From NCBI GenBank assembly GCA_012521875.1, contig JAAYLN010000252.1:1-39553 (forward strand): DNA of 39,553 bases. Reading direction: 5' to 3'. Shown piece after piece: positions 17,378-24,950 of this stretch. The notes beneath the pieces are model-generated. The model was given only the letters and a program-made list of their open reading frames with translations, was not told where the DNA came from and ran no database searches. Numbering within the stretch: the stretch's first letter is position 1; each line of letters begins with the position of its first letter. This DNA is from Lentisphaerota bacterium. GTDB taxonomy: Bacteria; Verrucomicrobiota; Kiritimatiellia; RFP12; JAAYLN01. Both the position numbers and the translations under genes were made by a program.

Positions 17378-18379
17378 GTGTCTCTCACCTGTTCCACCCG
17401 CCCCGCAGGGGCGGCGGCCCCACTGAACCCCGAAACCGCCGCGCTGCTGGTGGGCATAGACGGTGGCGGCACCAAGACCGAACTGGTCTTGTGCTCGCCG
17501 CAGGGACAGGTGTTGCAGCGCAATCTGCGGGGGCCCAGCAATCCCAATGCGGTCGGGATTGAGCGGGCCGTTGCGGAAATCGCCGCAGGGCTTGATGCGG
17601 TTCTTCCGCCGGGACAGGAGCACGTCCACGCGTTCATCGGCGTCTCGGGGGTGTCTGTCGGCGACAACCGGGATCGGCTCGCCAGCGGGCTTGCCGCCAG
17701 ATTCCCCCGGCTTTCGGCGCAGATCGGTTCCGATAGCCGTTCCGGCATCGCCAGCGTGCCGCACGAAGGCGGCTGCACGGCCGCGATCCTGGGAACCGGG
17801 TGTGTCGTGTTCCAGCACGACGGGTGCGGCGCGCTCCGCCGCACCGGGGGCTGGGGATGGCTTTTCGATGGCGCGGGCAGCGGATTCTCCATCGGGCGCG
17901 AAGCCCTCCGGGCGCGGCTGGCCTTCGAGGACGGCATGGCGCTGCCGGGGCCTCTTGTGGAGACCGTCGGTGCGCGGCTGGGCGGCAGCGCCTTCAATAC
18001 GCTCAAGCATTTTCTCTCCGGCGACAATTGTACCGGCATCGCGAAATTAGCCCCGCTCGTCTTCGACGCCTGCGATGCGGGCGATCCGGCAGCCAGCGCC
18101 ATTCTGGCGCACGCCGTGGCGCATGTCACCGCGCTTGTCCGCCACAGCCGCGCGGCGCAGGCCAGCCCCGGCCCGCTCATCCTCGGCGGCGGGCTCACCG
18201 CCCGCGCCGACCTGCTCGTTCCCACGCTCCGCCAGGCCTTGGAGCCGGATGCCCCCGATATCATCGTCCCCACCCTGCCACCGGTTTTCGGATCCTGCCG
18301 CCTTGCCGCCGGATCACCGGGGGACGACTTTACGATTTGCTTCGCAGCCTCATACCCTGCTTTTCTCAAGACCACCTGA
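17378..18379 (+). CDS. BadF/BadG/BcrA/BcrD-family sugar kinase (N-acetylglucosamine/N-acetylmuramic acid kinase-like)
   Basis: A 333-aa ASKHA-fold ATPase. The phosphate-1 loop GIDGGGTKTEL is at residues 26-36, AILGTGC is mid-protein, and LILGGGLTARADLL near residue 270 is the adenosine motif. BadF-family members phosphorylate GlcNAc and, in Clostridium MurK, also MurNAc. The murQ gene 16 nt downstream makes a MurK-like role likely: MurNAc to MurNAc-6-phosphate, the MurQ substrate. The start is doubtful. The GTG at 17378 gives a 24-residue leader encoded by a dispersed repeat (GTCTCTCACC plus the hairpin CCGCCCC-GCA-GGGGCGG at 17398-17414). The next in-frame GTG (17450) would cut into the first beta-strand, so the repeat-encoded leader may really be translated. 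Confidence 0.85.
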   Translation: MSLTCSTRPAGAAAPLNPETAALLVGIDGGGTKTELVLCSPQGQVLQRNLRGPSNPNAVGIERAVAEIAAGLDAVLPPGQEHVHAFIGVSGVSVGDNRDRLASGLAARFPRLSAQIGSDSRSGIASVPHEGGCTAAILGTGCVVFQHDGCGALRRTGGWGWLFDGAGSGFSIGREALRARLAFEDGMALPGPLVETVGARLGGSAFNTLKHFLSGDNCTGIAKLAPLVFDACDAGDPAASAILAHAVAHVTALVRHSRAAQASPGPLILGGGLTARADLLVPTLRQALEPDAPDIIVPTLPPVFGSCRLAAGSPGDDFTICFAASYPAFLKTT

Positions 18380-18395
18380 ACCCACACCTTTTGCC

Positions 18396-19214
18396 ATGCT
18401 TAGCACCGAACAACGCAACCCCGCCACCGCGCATCTCGACCAGGCCTCCACCAACGAAATGCTCCGCCTCATCCAGGACGCCAACCGCCGCTCGGTCGAG
18501 GCCGTCGACGAGGCGCTTCCGCAGATTGCCCGTGTTGTGGACGCTGCCGCAAGCGCCATTGCCGCCGGCGGGCGTATCATCTACGTCGGTGCCGGTACCT
18601 CCGGACGGCTAGCCATGCAGGACGCCGCCGAATGCCCGCCGACCTACGGCGTCGATCCCGAAACCGTAGTCGCGATCATGGCGGGCGGACGCGACGCCGT
18701 CTTTCGTGCCGTCGAAGGCGTCGAGGACGACGCCGAGGCCGGCAGTCGTGACATGCTCGCGTTCAAGCCCGGCCCACACGACCTCGTGCTTGGCATCTCA
18801 GCCTCCGGCGGCGCCCCCTACGTTGCCGCCGCGCTCCGGACAGCCCGCGAACACGGTGCCGTCACGGCCTCGCTCTCCTCGAACCCCGGAACGGCCATCG
18901 AGCGCGAGGCGGATCTGCCGATCGTCACGGATACGGGCCCCGAGGTCGTGACCGGCTCCACCCGCATGAAGGCCGGCAATGCGCAGAAGATGGTGCTCAA
19001 CATGATTTCCACCTGCGCGATGGTCAAGACCGGCAAGGTGCGCGGCAACCTCATGATCAACCTGCGCCCGACCAACCGCAAGCTCCGCGCGCGCATGATC
19101 CGCATTGTCCGCGAAGAGCTCGGTGTAGGCGAAGCCCGTGCCGTCGCCCTCCTCGACGCCCATGACTGGGCACTGCGCCCAACCCTCGACTCCGTCACCA
19201 GCCATAACACTTAG
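18396..19214 (+). CDS. murQ: N-acetylmuramic acid 6-phosphate etherase, short C-terminal part
   Basis: Cleaves the lactyl ether of MurNAc-6-phosphate to give GlcNAc-6-phosphate and D-lactate in cell-wall sugar recycling. The SIS-domain signature GAGTSGRLAMQDAAECPP is complete. Glu79 (in AAECPP) and Glu110 (in VEGVEDD) are 31 residues apart, as are E. coli Glu83 and Glu114. SASGGAPYVAAAL, GSTRMKAGNAQKMVLNM and GNLMINLRPTN are also conserved. At 272 aa it is about 26 residues shorter than typical MurQ (near 298). After REELGVGEA the usual helical region seems shortened, and the protein ends TSHNT with the stop TAG lying inside the first CACTTAG unit of a minisatellite array. The catalytic part is intact. 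I use the ATG at 18396; upstream frame belongs to the kinase gene. Confidence 0.93.
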   Translation: MLSTEQRNPATAHLDQASTNEMLRLIQDANRRSVEAVDEALPQIARVVDAAASAIAAGGRIIYVGAGTSGRLAMQDAAECPPTYGVDPETVVAIMAGGRDAVFRAVEGVEDDAEAGSRDMLAFKPGPHDLVLGISASGGAPYVAAALRTAREHGAVTASLSSNPGTAIEREADLPIVTDTGPEVVTGSTRMKAGNAQKMVLNMISTCAMVKTGKVRGNLMINLRPTNRKLRARMIRIVREELGVGEARAVALLDAHDWALRPTLDSVTSHNT

Positions 19215-19290
19215 TCCCCACACTTAGTTGCCATACACTTAGTCGCCATACACTTAGTCCCCCACACTTAGTCCCCCACACTTAGTCGCC
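19206..19290. repeat. Minisatellite array, ACACTTAGTC type, overlapping the murQ stop
   Basis: Six units of ACACTTAGTC with 2-5-nt linkers (CCC, GCCAT). The first unit contains the murQ stop codon (AAC ACT TAG). The unit type is the same as in the array at 26913, which likewise supplies a stop codon. Confidence 0.88.
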
Positions 19291-19298
19291 CTTTCCAC

Positions 19299-19964
19299 AT
19301 GCCCAGCCCCCCAGACACCTCCCTGCCCCTCCGCCTTGAGCATCCCTCCCGCCGTCAGCGCCTTCCCCCCGGCTGCCGTCTGCTACTAGCGTCGCTTGCA
19401 AAACCCCTCGTGGCATGGGCGTCCCGCCCATGGACGGATCACAGGCAGGATGCCCGTGCCACGTGCTCCCATGCCACTAGGCGTTTTACAAGAGCCTTGC
19501 TACTCCTCGCCGCGGCTGTGCTCACTTACGCCTCACCCGCCGCCTCCGTGGCTGCGACAAACACCATTTCCAGCGTTCCGCCGCAGGGCTACACCAATCA
19601 TGCCGGGCACGTGCTGGCCGGCACGCTGGTCTCCGCCGATGCCCGGCACGTCACCCTCCGCCTGCCGGGCGGTGCCACACGCAGCCTGCCGCTCTCCATC
19701 TTTCCGCCTTCCGAACGCGAGCGCATCGGCATCGAGAGCGGCACGCTGGCGCCGCCGCCCGCCGTGGCGGAGGCGTTTGAGCGCTGCCGTCTGGCGTTGC
19801 AGCGGCTGGATGTGCTGGTCAAGGTCGGGCAGCAGAGCGAGGAATCGGCCGATGAGCGCCGCGACCTCGAGCGCCGCGCCGTGCGCGCCATCATCGCCGA
19901 TCTCGAAAAGGAGCAGCGCCTCTCGCCCGCCGCCGCCGCCTACTTCACCGACCGCGTGCCGTAG
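19299..19964 (+). CDS. Small exported protein with SHD1-like domain; N-terminus read from a repeat
   Basis: The frame from the ATG at 19299 encodes 221 aa. Residues about 30-65 (PLVAWASRPW...ARATCSHATRRF) are the translation of the hairpin-pair repeat at 19395-19497. A hydrophobic export signal follows directly (RALLLLAAAVLTYASPAASVA). The mature part has one domain, GHVLAGTLVSADARHVTLRLPGGATRSLPLSIF, patterned like the SHD1 domains common in PVC secreted proteins (expand a surface, set V-T-L-R, then P-L). A charged helix follows (FERCRLALQRLDVLVKV...ERRDLERRAVRAIIADLEKEQRL). Start choice is open: the ATG at 19299 through the repeat, the GTG at about 19407 inside it, or a TTG at 19497 after it, which would leave the signal without basic residues. 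The repeat may have entered an existing 5' end. Function unknown. Confidence 0.6.
   Translation: MPSPPDTSLPLRLEHPSRRQRLPPGCRLLLASLAKPLVAWASRPWTDHRQDARATCSHATRRFTRALLLLAAAVLTYASPAASVAATNTISSVPPQGYTNHAGHVLAGTLVSADARHVTLRLPGGATRSLPLSIFPPSERERIGIESGTLAPPPAVAEAFERCRLALQRLDVLVKVGQQSEESADERRDLERRAVRAIIADLEKEQRLSPAAAAYFTDRVP
19395..19497. repeat. Two-hairpin dispersed repeat, copy 1
   Basis: The outer stem CTTGCAAAAC pairs with GTTTTACAAG. Inside are CTCGTGGC, a hairpin CATGGGCG-TCC-CGCCCATG, a spacer, a GGCA-GGA-TGCC hairpin, and GCCACGTG. The layout predicts a closed stem with two side arms. Its relatives are at 20791-20890 and 34401-34496, with a fragment at 23336. Confidence 0.88.
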
Positions 19965-20271
19965 CGCCCCAATGCGGCGCGGTTAATCGTCTAGTGACAA
20001 GGGTGCGCATGAAGCGTGGAGGGAATGAGGATGGATCGTCCTCGTCCTCGATTCAGCGGACAAGGTGTAGGGACAAGGTGTGAAGACAAGGTGCAAGTGC
20101 GAAGCACCCACTTAAACCCACACTTAATCCCACTCTTAAACGGCACACTTCATCCACCCGCTTAATCTTTCGCAGCGCAAGGTCAGCGCAGCGCTTTTAC
20201 CCTCCACATTGCCAGCCACTGCGTGGTCGCAATAATCGCGTTCGAGTGGCGCGATTGGTGGCGCGATTGGC
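19965..20271. repeat. Gene-free repeat block with minisatellite units in opposed orientations
   Basis: It starts with TAATCGTCTAGTGACAAGGG (about 19984), a relative of the palindrome arm at 4570. At 20058-20100 come inverted minisatellite units (GACAAGGTGTAGG, GACAAGGTGTGAA). At 20110-20172 units run the other way (CACACTTAATCC, CACTCTTAAAC, CACACTTCATCC), so the block could fold back on itself. At about 20248-20270 a GGCGCGATTGG unit is repeated. No gene is visible. Confidence 0.75.
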
Positions 20272-20301
20272 TTGACGTGGTACCACTAGGCAATATACAA
20301 T
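20272..20301 (+). promoter_or_regulatory. Predicted sigma70-type promoter of the superoxide reductase gene
   Basis: TTGACG (20272-20277) is followed by TATACA (20294-20299, 16-nt spacing) or TACAAT (20296-20301, 18-nt spacing). Transcription would start near 20308, with a leader of about 59 nt holding a small hairpin GCCGC-TTT-GCGGC. Confidence 0.55.
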
Positions 20302-20366
20302 ACCCTCTCTTGAAGCCGCTTTGCGGCGCATCAGCATTTCAAGCACAACCGCAGGAGAACATAACA

Positions 20367-20762
20367 ATGAAGCGACTGAACGAATTCGTCAAGGCCGACG
20401 ACTGGAAGAACGAGAAGCATGTTCCGGCGATCGAGGCGCCCGCAACCGCCAAGGCCGGTGACTGGGTCGAGATTTCGGTCACGGTGGGCAAGGATATCCC
20501 CCACCCCAACACCACCGAGCACCACATGAGCTGGATCGCGATCCACTTCGTCCCCGAGGGCGCCAAGCTCTCCTACGAGCTGGGCCGCTTCGAGTTCTCG
20601 GCGCATGGGCAGTCGGCCAAGGGTGCCAACGAGGGCCCGGTCTATACCGACAGCCGCGTGACGGTACGTGTGCGCCTGCTTACCTCGGGCACCATCTACG
20701 CCACCACCTACTGCAACATCCACGGACTCTGGGAATCGAGCCAGAACATCACTCTGGCATAG
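20367..20762 (+). CDS. Superoxide reductase, neelaredoxin (class II) type
   Basis: Reduces superoxide to hydrogen peroxide without making oxygen, a defence typical of anaerobes and microaerophiles; cytoplasmic. The 131-aa protein has all the ligands of the Fe(His)4Cys centre: His18 (preceded by Glu16, in EKHVP), His46 and His52 (in HPNTTEHHMSWI), Cys116 and His119 (in CNIHGLW). It lacks the N-terminal desulforedoxin (Cys4 rubredoxin-like) domain, so it is neelaredoxin-like, not desulfoferrodoxin. The ATG at 20367 is preceded by AGGAG at 9 nt. Its own promoter lies upstream. The next gene begins 11 nt after its stop, and could be co-transcribed. Confidence 0.94.
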   Translation: MKRLNEFVKADDWKNEKHVPAIEAPATAKAGDWVEISVTVGKDIPHPNTTEHHMSWIAIHFVPEGAKLSYELGRFEFSAHGQSAKGANEGPVYTDSRVTVRVRLLTSGTIYATTYCNIHGLWESSQNITLA

Positions 20763-20773
20763 GCGTGCCACGC

Positions 20774-22603
20774 ATGCCAGTTGACCGCCGGAGCCTCTTG
20801 CAAAAGCCCTCGTGGCATGGGCGTCCCGCCCATGAAACACGGGCAGGATGCCCTTGCCACGTGCGCCTGCAAGGGTTTTGGAAGAGCCTCCGACGGCTAA
20901 ACCCGCCCCTGCCGGCGCGCCCGCGGGCGTGGCTGGCGGGGGTCTTCTGTCTTCTGTGCCTGGCGCAGGCCGCCGGTGGCGCGGAGAGGCCGTGGCGCGA
21001 CTGGGCGGTGGCCAAGATCCGCATGCACGTCCAGCGCGCCGCCGACCTGCGGCGCTACTACTACGACGGCTACGCGCTTGATCACGCCATCGCGCGCGAG
21101 CAGGATGAGGTGCGCCAATGCCTCCTGGAACTGGAGCGCGACACGCCGCCGCCGTGGCAGCCCGGCATCCACATCGAGGCCTATATCAGCGAGATCGACG
21201 ACTCCGCGCAACCCTTCTGGCGCTATCTGCCGCCCTCGCTCACCCCGGCCTCCCCCCCGCCCCCCCTGCTGGTCTTCCTCCACGGCTACGATCCCTCCAT
21301 CACTTTCGCCTCCTTCCCCTGCTTCCCCACCTGCTTCACGAACGTGGCCAACCGCACCGGCGCGCTGATCGCGGCCCCCTTCGGACGCGGCAACACCGAC
21401 TACCAGCATATCGGCGAGCAGGATGTGCTGCGCGTCATCGACGAGATGCGCCTGCGCTACCATGCCGATCCGCAGCGCGTCGTCCTCTGCGGCAACTCCA
21501 TGGGCGGACTCGGCGTCTGGAACATCGGCGCGCGCTGGGCCGACCGCTTCAATGCCCTGATGCCCATCTGCGGACGCGGCGACTTCTATGTCTGGCACGA
21601 GCTCACCCGCGCCGAGATCCCCGGCTGGCACCGCGAGCTGGTCGACACCCAGTTTGCCACCCTCTACCTCAGACGGCTGCTCAACACCCCAGTCTTCGCC
21701 ACGCACGGGCGCTATGATGACATTGTCACCTACGAGCAGGGTGCCTTCCCAGTACAGAAACTCCGGCGCCTCGGCTCGACGAGCGCCCGCCTCCTCACCT
21801 TCACCGATGGCGGGCACGACATCTTCGCCCCCACCTGGTACTACCCGCCCTGGCAGCAGTTCCTCGAAACCGTGCTGACGCAGATCCATCCCAAGCCGCC
21901 GCCCCGTTCCCGCGCCTACATCGGCACCACCGGCAGCCGCTTGCAGGATGCGCTGCTCAAGCCCTTCGTCTTTGTCGGCGGGGACGACGGCGGTACCGGC
22001 CACAGTCTAACCAACCTGCGGCAGCGGGCGCACGAGTGGCGGCGCTTTGCCTTCGCCCTGCCGCGCATGGCGCTGGAGACAGCACTCGAGCCCGCGCTCG
22101 CCACCAACTGCAATCTCTTCGTCTTCGGCGAGCCGGAGACCAGCCCACTCGTCGCACGCATCCTGCAGACCGGCAAGGTGGGCGTGATGCCGGACAAGTT
22201 CCTGATCGCCGGCCGCGAGCTGCCGCGCGACGCGGAACACGGACTCTGGTTCACGGGACGCAACCCCTTCAACACCAACCGCACGGCGGTCGTGCAGTCC
22301 GGAATCGCGTGGGGCGGCTGGACTTCGGACAACCACCGCTACGACCGCATCCCCGACGTCATCGTCTATACCAACGCCGCCGACCGCTGGGGCTACAACG
22401 TGGCCGTGGCGGCGGGCTTTGTGACGCACGGCGGCGATGTGCGCTGGAGCGATCCCCCGTTCACCGAGGCCATCCGCCGACCACCCGATCCGCCACCCTG
22501 GCCGGATTACGACTACTTCCTACCCTACACCACCTCCCCCTATTCCAGACCGGATGACAGGCGGGATGAGGAGAGGGAAGAGAAGGAGGAGTCATACTGG
22601 TGA
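20774..22603 (+). CDS. Exported alpha/beta-hydrolase (esterase/peptidase-like) with repeat-encoded N-terminus
   Basis: From the ATG at 20774 (a GTG at 20765 is in frame) the protein has 609 aa. Residues about 6-40 are the translation of the hairpin-pair repeat at 20791-20890, then comes an export signal (RAWLAGVFCLLCLAQAAGGA, about 51-70). The catalytic domain shows LLVFLHGYDPS (oxyanion region), nucleophile Ser242 in GNSMGGLG, Asp315/316 in HGRYDDIV and His348 in DGGHDIF: a complete triad of the prolyl oligopeptidase/esterase type. Residues about 385-540 form a second domain (LFVFGEPETSPLV, GLWFTGRNPFN) seen after such hydrolases in PVC proteins. The tail is very acidic and basic (about 585-609). 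There is no in-frame start between the repeat and the signal peptide, so the repeat-derived leader is probably translated. An envelope or secreted esterase/peptidase is likely; substrate unknown. Confidence 0.8.
   Translation: MPVDRRSLLQKPSWHGRPAHETRAGCPCHVRLQGFWKSLRRLNPPLPARPRAWLAGVFCLLCLAQAAGGAERPWRDWAVAKIRMHVQRAADLRRYYYDGYALDHAIAREQDEVRQCLLELERDTPPPWQPGIHIEAYISEIDDSAQPFWRYLPPSLTPASPPPPLLVFLHGYDPSITFASFPCFPTCFTNVANRTGALIAAPFGRGNTDYQHIGEQDVLRVIDEMRLRYHADPQRVVLCGNSMGGLGVWNIGARWADRFNALMPICGRGDFYVWHELTRAEIPGWHRELVDTQFATLYLRRLLNTPVFATHGRYDDIVTYEQGAFPVQKLRRLGSTSARLLTFTDGGHDIFAPTWYYPPWQQFLETVLTQIHPKPPPRSRAYIGTTGSRLQDALLKPFVFVGGDDGGTGHSLTNLRQRAHEWRRFAFALPRMALETALEPALATNCNLFVFGEPETSPLVARILQTGKVGVMPDKFLIAGRELPRDAEHGLWFTGRNPFNTNRTAVVQSGIAWGGWTSDNHRYDRIPDVIVYTNAADRWGYNVAVAAGFVTHGGDVRWSDPPFTEAIRRPPDPPPWPDYDYFLPYTTSPYSRPDDRRDEEREEKEESYW
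20791..20890. repeat. Two-hairpin dispersed repeat, copy 2
   Basis: Outer arms GAGCCTCTTGCAAAAGCCC and GGGTTTTGGAAGAGCCTC are inverted. Between them lie CATGGGCG-TCC-CGCCCATG, then the hairpin CACGGGCA-GGA-TGCCCTTG, then GCCACGTG. This copy is inside the N-terminal coding region of the hydrolase, open in frame. Confidence 0.9.
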
Positions 22604-22806
22604 GGCGCCTGTGGCCGCTGCCCTGCAGGGCGGCGGCAGTGGCAGTAGGCAGTAGGCAGTGGCCGCCGCCATGGCGGCGGGGCGGCATGCGTGCCGCCCG
22701 TACAGTGCTGCCTGCCCCACGTCGTGTCTCCACACCTTGTCTCCACACTTCATCCCTACGCTTTGTCGAAAGCGAAAGCGAAAGCGGCTGGCGGTGTCTC
22801 GGATCA
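22604..22806. repeat. Low-complexity and minisatellite block after the hydrolase gene
   Basis: Nothing coding is seen. It holds a GCCCTGCAGGGC palindrome (about 22619), GGCAGTAGGCAGT units (about 22640-22665, reverse complement of the TGCCTACTGCC units at 27612), a GGCGGCATGC-GTGCCGCC palindrome (about 22681), and minisatellite units CACACCTTGTC, CACACTTCATC and ACGCTTTGTCG (22731-22768), then three GAAAGC units. Confidence 0.7.
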
Positions 22807-22918
22807 CGCTATTTCACCTCGTCCTCGAGCCCCGGTACTGCCGGAACTGCCGGTACTGCCGGCGGATTGATGGGCGTCTGCTTGCCCGCGTTCCCGTGGA
22901 CGAGCAGACGCTCGTCCC
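22807..22918. repeat. GTACTGCCGG / GCGTCTGCT hairpin repeat, copy 1
   Basis: CTATTTC and CCTCGAGCCCCGG lead into short direct repeats (GGTACTGCCGGAACTGCC). A 9-bp stem follows, GCGTCTGCT pairing with AGCAGACGC around a loop with TGCCCGCG. The same order of parts recurs at 38803-38900, and the first half at about 27130-27178. Confidence 0.78.
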
Positions 22919-23055
22919 TCCCGCCCGGACGCACGCGGCGCCCCGCAGCGTCTATCACCTCTCCTTTTACACTCCGCGATCATACGACTGAGTCGTATGC
23001 TCAACGTGAGCGAGATAGCGGCAGATATAAGCGAGACAGAGCCAGATATAGGCGC

Positions 23056-23300
23056 CCGGGCAGTGCAGCGCCCCGCGTGTGCGGCTCGCCGGGACGGCTC
23101 GCCCTACCTGCGCTGGCGCGCTTCTGCAGAAGCTGCCCCAATGTGGCGCGGACATTCCTGTCTGCGCGCGTCGCAGAAGCTGCCCCAATGTGGCGCGGAC
23201 ATTCCTGTCTGCGCGCGTCGCAGAAGCTGCCCCAATGTGGCGCGGACATTCCTGTCTGCGCGCGTCGCAGAGGGCAGACAGGAATGTCTGCCCCACACTA
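23056..23300. repeat. Hairpin-pair repeat with an exact 47-nt triplication
   Basis: After GTGTGCGGCTCGCCGG and a GACGGCTCGCCCTACC stretch, a 47-nt unit beginning CAGAAGCTGCCCCAATGTGG occurs three times without change at 23127, 23174 and 23221. Each unit contains GCGGACA-TTCC-TGTCTGC. After the third unit follows GGCAGACA-GGAA-TGTCTGCC (about 23272-23292), complementary to the first arm, so the two hairpins can also pair with each other. Other copies are at 27255, 30965 and 31332. Confidence 0.9.
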
Positions 23301-23330
23301 TCACGCTCCATCGCTGCGGCTAGCCCTGCA

Positions 23331-23435
23331 GCGAGGCACGGGCCCATGGGCGGGACGCCCATGCCACGAGCGAGCTTTCGACAAAGTTGCCGGCAAAGCC
23401 CGCGACAAAGTGGCGTCCCCGCCTATTCCAACGGC
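23331..23435. repeat. Two-hairpin fragment plus GACAAAGTGGCGTC element at the qmcA 3' end
   Basis: 23336-23370 holds one arm of the two-hairpin repeat (CATGGGCG-GGA-CGCCCATG and GCCACGAG). From 23374 comes CTTTCGACAAAG...GCGACAAAGTGGCGTC...TTCCAACGGCCTACTT, which runs into the last two codons of qmcA on the minus strand. The hairpin could act in qmcA transcript ending, but no T-tract follows. Confidence 0.75.
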
Positions 23436-24353
23436 CTACTTAGCCGGAACGTTCTGGATTACGCTGCTGGCGGTCTTGATCAGCCCGGCGACGTTGGCCA
23501 GATCGGTGGGGATGATCATCGTGTTGCCCGTCTTGGCGAGCTTGCCGAACTCATTGATGTACTGCTCGGCCAGGCGCAGGTTGACGGCGTTGATACCACC
23601 ATCGGCCTGTGTAGCCTCCGCAATCTCGCGGATACCGGCAGCAGTAGCCGCCGCCACCATCTTGATCTCGGCAGCACGACCCTCGGCCTCGTTGATGCGG
23701 CGCATCTTCTCGCCCTCGGAACGCGCAATGGCCTCCTGCTTCTCACCGTCGGCCCGGTTGATACGCGCCTGCCGATCACCTTCCGACTCGGCGATCATGG
23801 CGCGCTTCTCGCGCTCGGCGCGCATCTGCTTCTCCATGGCGTCGCGGATTGTCTGGGGCGGCGTGATGTTCTTGATCTCGTAGCGCGTGACCTTGACCCC
23901 CCAGGGACCGGAGGCCTTGTCAACCGCCTCCACAATCTCGCTGTTGATGTGCATGCGCTCCTCGAAGCTGCGGTCGAGATCGAGCTTGCCCATCTCGCTA
24001 CGCATCGTGGTCTGCGCAAGCTGCGTCGAGGCGAAGAGGTAGTTGGCGATGCCATACGAGGCCTTGGCGGGATCGATCACCATGAGGTATAGGATACCAT
24101 CCACCTCCACCGAGATGTTGTCGCGCGTGATGCACATCTGCGGCGGCACGTCGATCGCCTGCTCCTTGAGCGTGTGCCGGTAGGAGACACGATCAATGAT
24201 CGGCATCAGCAGGTGGAAGCCTGCCTCGAGCGTCTTGTGGTACTTGCCGAGGCGCTCGACGATGTAGGCGCTCCTCTGCGGAACGACGCGGACGCACTTG
24301 AAGAGCGTCACGATCACAAAGAAAACTACAATCAGTGCAATGAATTGACCCAT
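23436..24353 (-). CDS. qmcA: SPFH/stomatin-like membrane protein (QmcA family)
   Basis: A 305-aa stomatin/prohibitin homologue. An N-terminal membrane anchor (residues 4-22, FIALIVVFFVIVTLFKCV) precedes the SPFH domain: RSAYIVERLGKYHKTLEAGFH, DRVSYRHTLKEQAIDVPPQ, TRDNISVEVDGILYL, and LDRSFEERMHINSEI. A charged helix rich in A, E and R (about 175-250) is the oligomerisation coiled coil, followed by a hydrophobic C-terminal region. Such proteins form ring or cage oligomers in membrane microdomains and affect membrane protease activity. The partner nfeD lies 26 nt upstream, the usual SPFH/NfeD pairing. The start is supported by AGGAAAGGAAA. The gene ends AAG-TAG directly at a dispersed repeat. 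Confidence 0.92.
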   Translation of the reverse strand: MGQFIALIVVFFVIVTLFKCVRVVPQRSAYIVERLGKYHKTLEAGFHLLMPIIDRVSYRHTLKEQAIDVPPQMCITRDNISVEVDGILYLMVIDPAKASYGIANYLFASTQLAQTTMRSEMGKLDLDRSFEERMHINSEIVEAVDKASGPWGVKVTRYEIKNITPPQTIRDAMEKQMRAEREKRAMIAESEGDRQARINRADGEKQEAIARSEGEKMRRINEAEGRAAEIKMVAAATAAGIREIAEATQADGGINAVNLRLAEQYINEFGKLAKTGNTMIIPTDLANVAGLIKTASSVIQNVPAK

Positions 24354-24379
24354 GGCCTATTTCCTTTCCTGTTCCTGCC

Positions 24380-24823
24380 TCACTTAACCCGCGGGCGCAC
24401 CCGTAGCGTCAGCCCATCCCGGCCGACAACCTCTACGGGAACTCCCGCCTCGATGATTTCGTCGGCTGTAGCCGACCACATGACACCGTTTAGTTCGATC
24501 TTGCCGTCGTGTGGCTCGTTAATACGCTCCGTCACCACGGCATGGCTTCCGATCAATGGGTCGTCGCTATCTGGCTGACCGTCACGGATACGACCGGTGA
24601 AGATCTCCCTCACATGCCGCCGCAACAGCATCAGCGTCGCTACGGAGAAAACCGCGAAGAGAATCAGTTGCAATGTGCCGAAGGCTGCAATGGGTGGAAT
24701 AAAACAGAGCAAACCCACCAGAATGGCGGAGAGACCGAAGAAAAAGAGAATGAAGCCCGGGGTTACCACCTCGGCAATCATAAGCATCAGACCCAATACC
24801 AGCCAGAAAGCATACGGCACCAT
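24380..24823 (-). CDS. NfeD-like membrane protein
   Basis: I choose the ATG at 24823 (MVPYAFWL), because AGAGGAG is 6 nt upstream; the ATG at 24829 is too near it, and the longer frame has no good start. That makes 147 aa. Three membrane segments (about 2-20, 23-41, 49-68) are followed by the OB-fold typical of short NfeD proteins: GSHAVVTERINEPHDGKIELNGVMWSA and EVVGRDGLTLRVRP. It is the standard partner of SPFH proteins and the first gene of this operon; the pair is thought to shape lipid microdomains. A possible promoter is at 24910-24883. Confidence 0.9.
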   Translation of the reverse strand: MVPYAFWLVLGLMLMIAEVVTPGFILFFFGLSAILVGLLCFIPPIAAFGTLQLILFAVFSVATLMLLRRHVREIFTGRIRDGQPDSDDPLIGSHAVVTERINEPHDGKIELNGVMWSATADEIIEAGVPVEVVGRDGLTLRVRPRVK

Positions 24824-24882
24824 ACTCATCTCCTCTGCACGCGACAATCGAGACTCTCGCCTTACTTTCGCGCAATGATTAG

Positions 24883-24910
24883 AGCGTAACAAAAGCGCCG
24901 TGATTGTCAA
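24883..24910 (-). promoter_or_regulatory. Possible promoter of nfeD-qmcA
   Basis: A perfect -35 box TTGACA (24910-24905) is followed after 16 nt by TACGCT (24888-24883), a weak -10 match. Transcription would start near 24876, about 53 nt before the ATG at 24823. Confidence 0.42.
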
Positions 24911-24950
24911 CCATGTACGTATTGGCACGGGAAATGCGTAAAAACCAAGT

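Noticed and set aside
20331-20840. 169-codon minus-strand frame over the superoxide reductase gene
   Set aside because: The superoxide reductase has all its metal ligands and a Shine-Dalgarno; the opposite frame is a shadow.
23127-23271. CRISPR array (three identical 47-nt units)
   Set aside because: The units touch without spacers, and no cas genes or leader are present; it is a tandem duplication.
22600-23883. 427-codon plus-strand frame after the hydrolase
   Set aside because: Its first two-thirds read the hairpin and minisatellite repeats and its last third is antisense to qmcA. Its protein is the translation of repeats.
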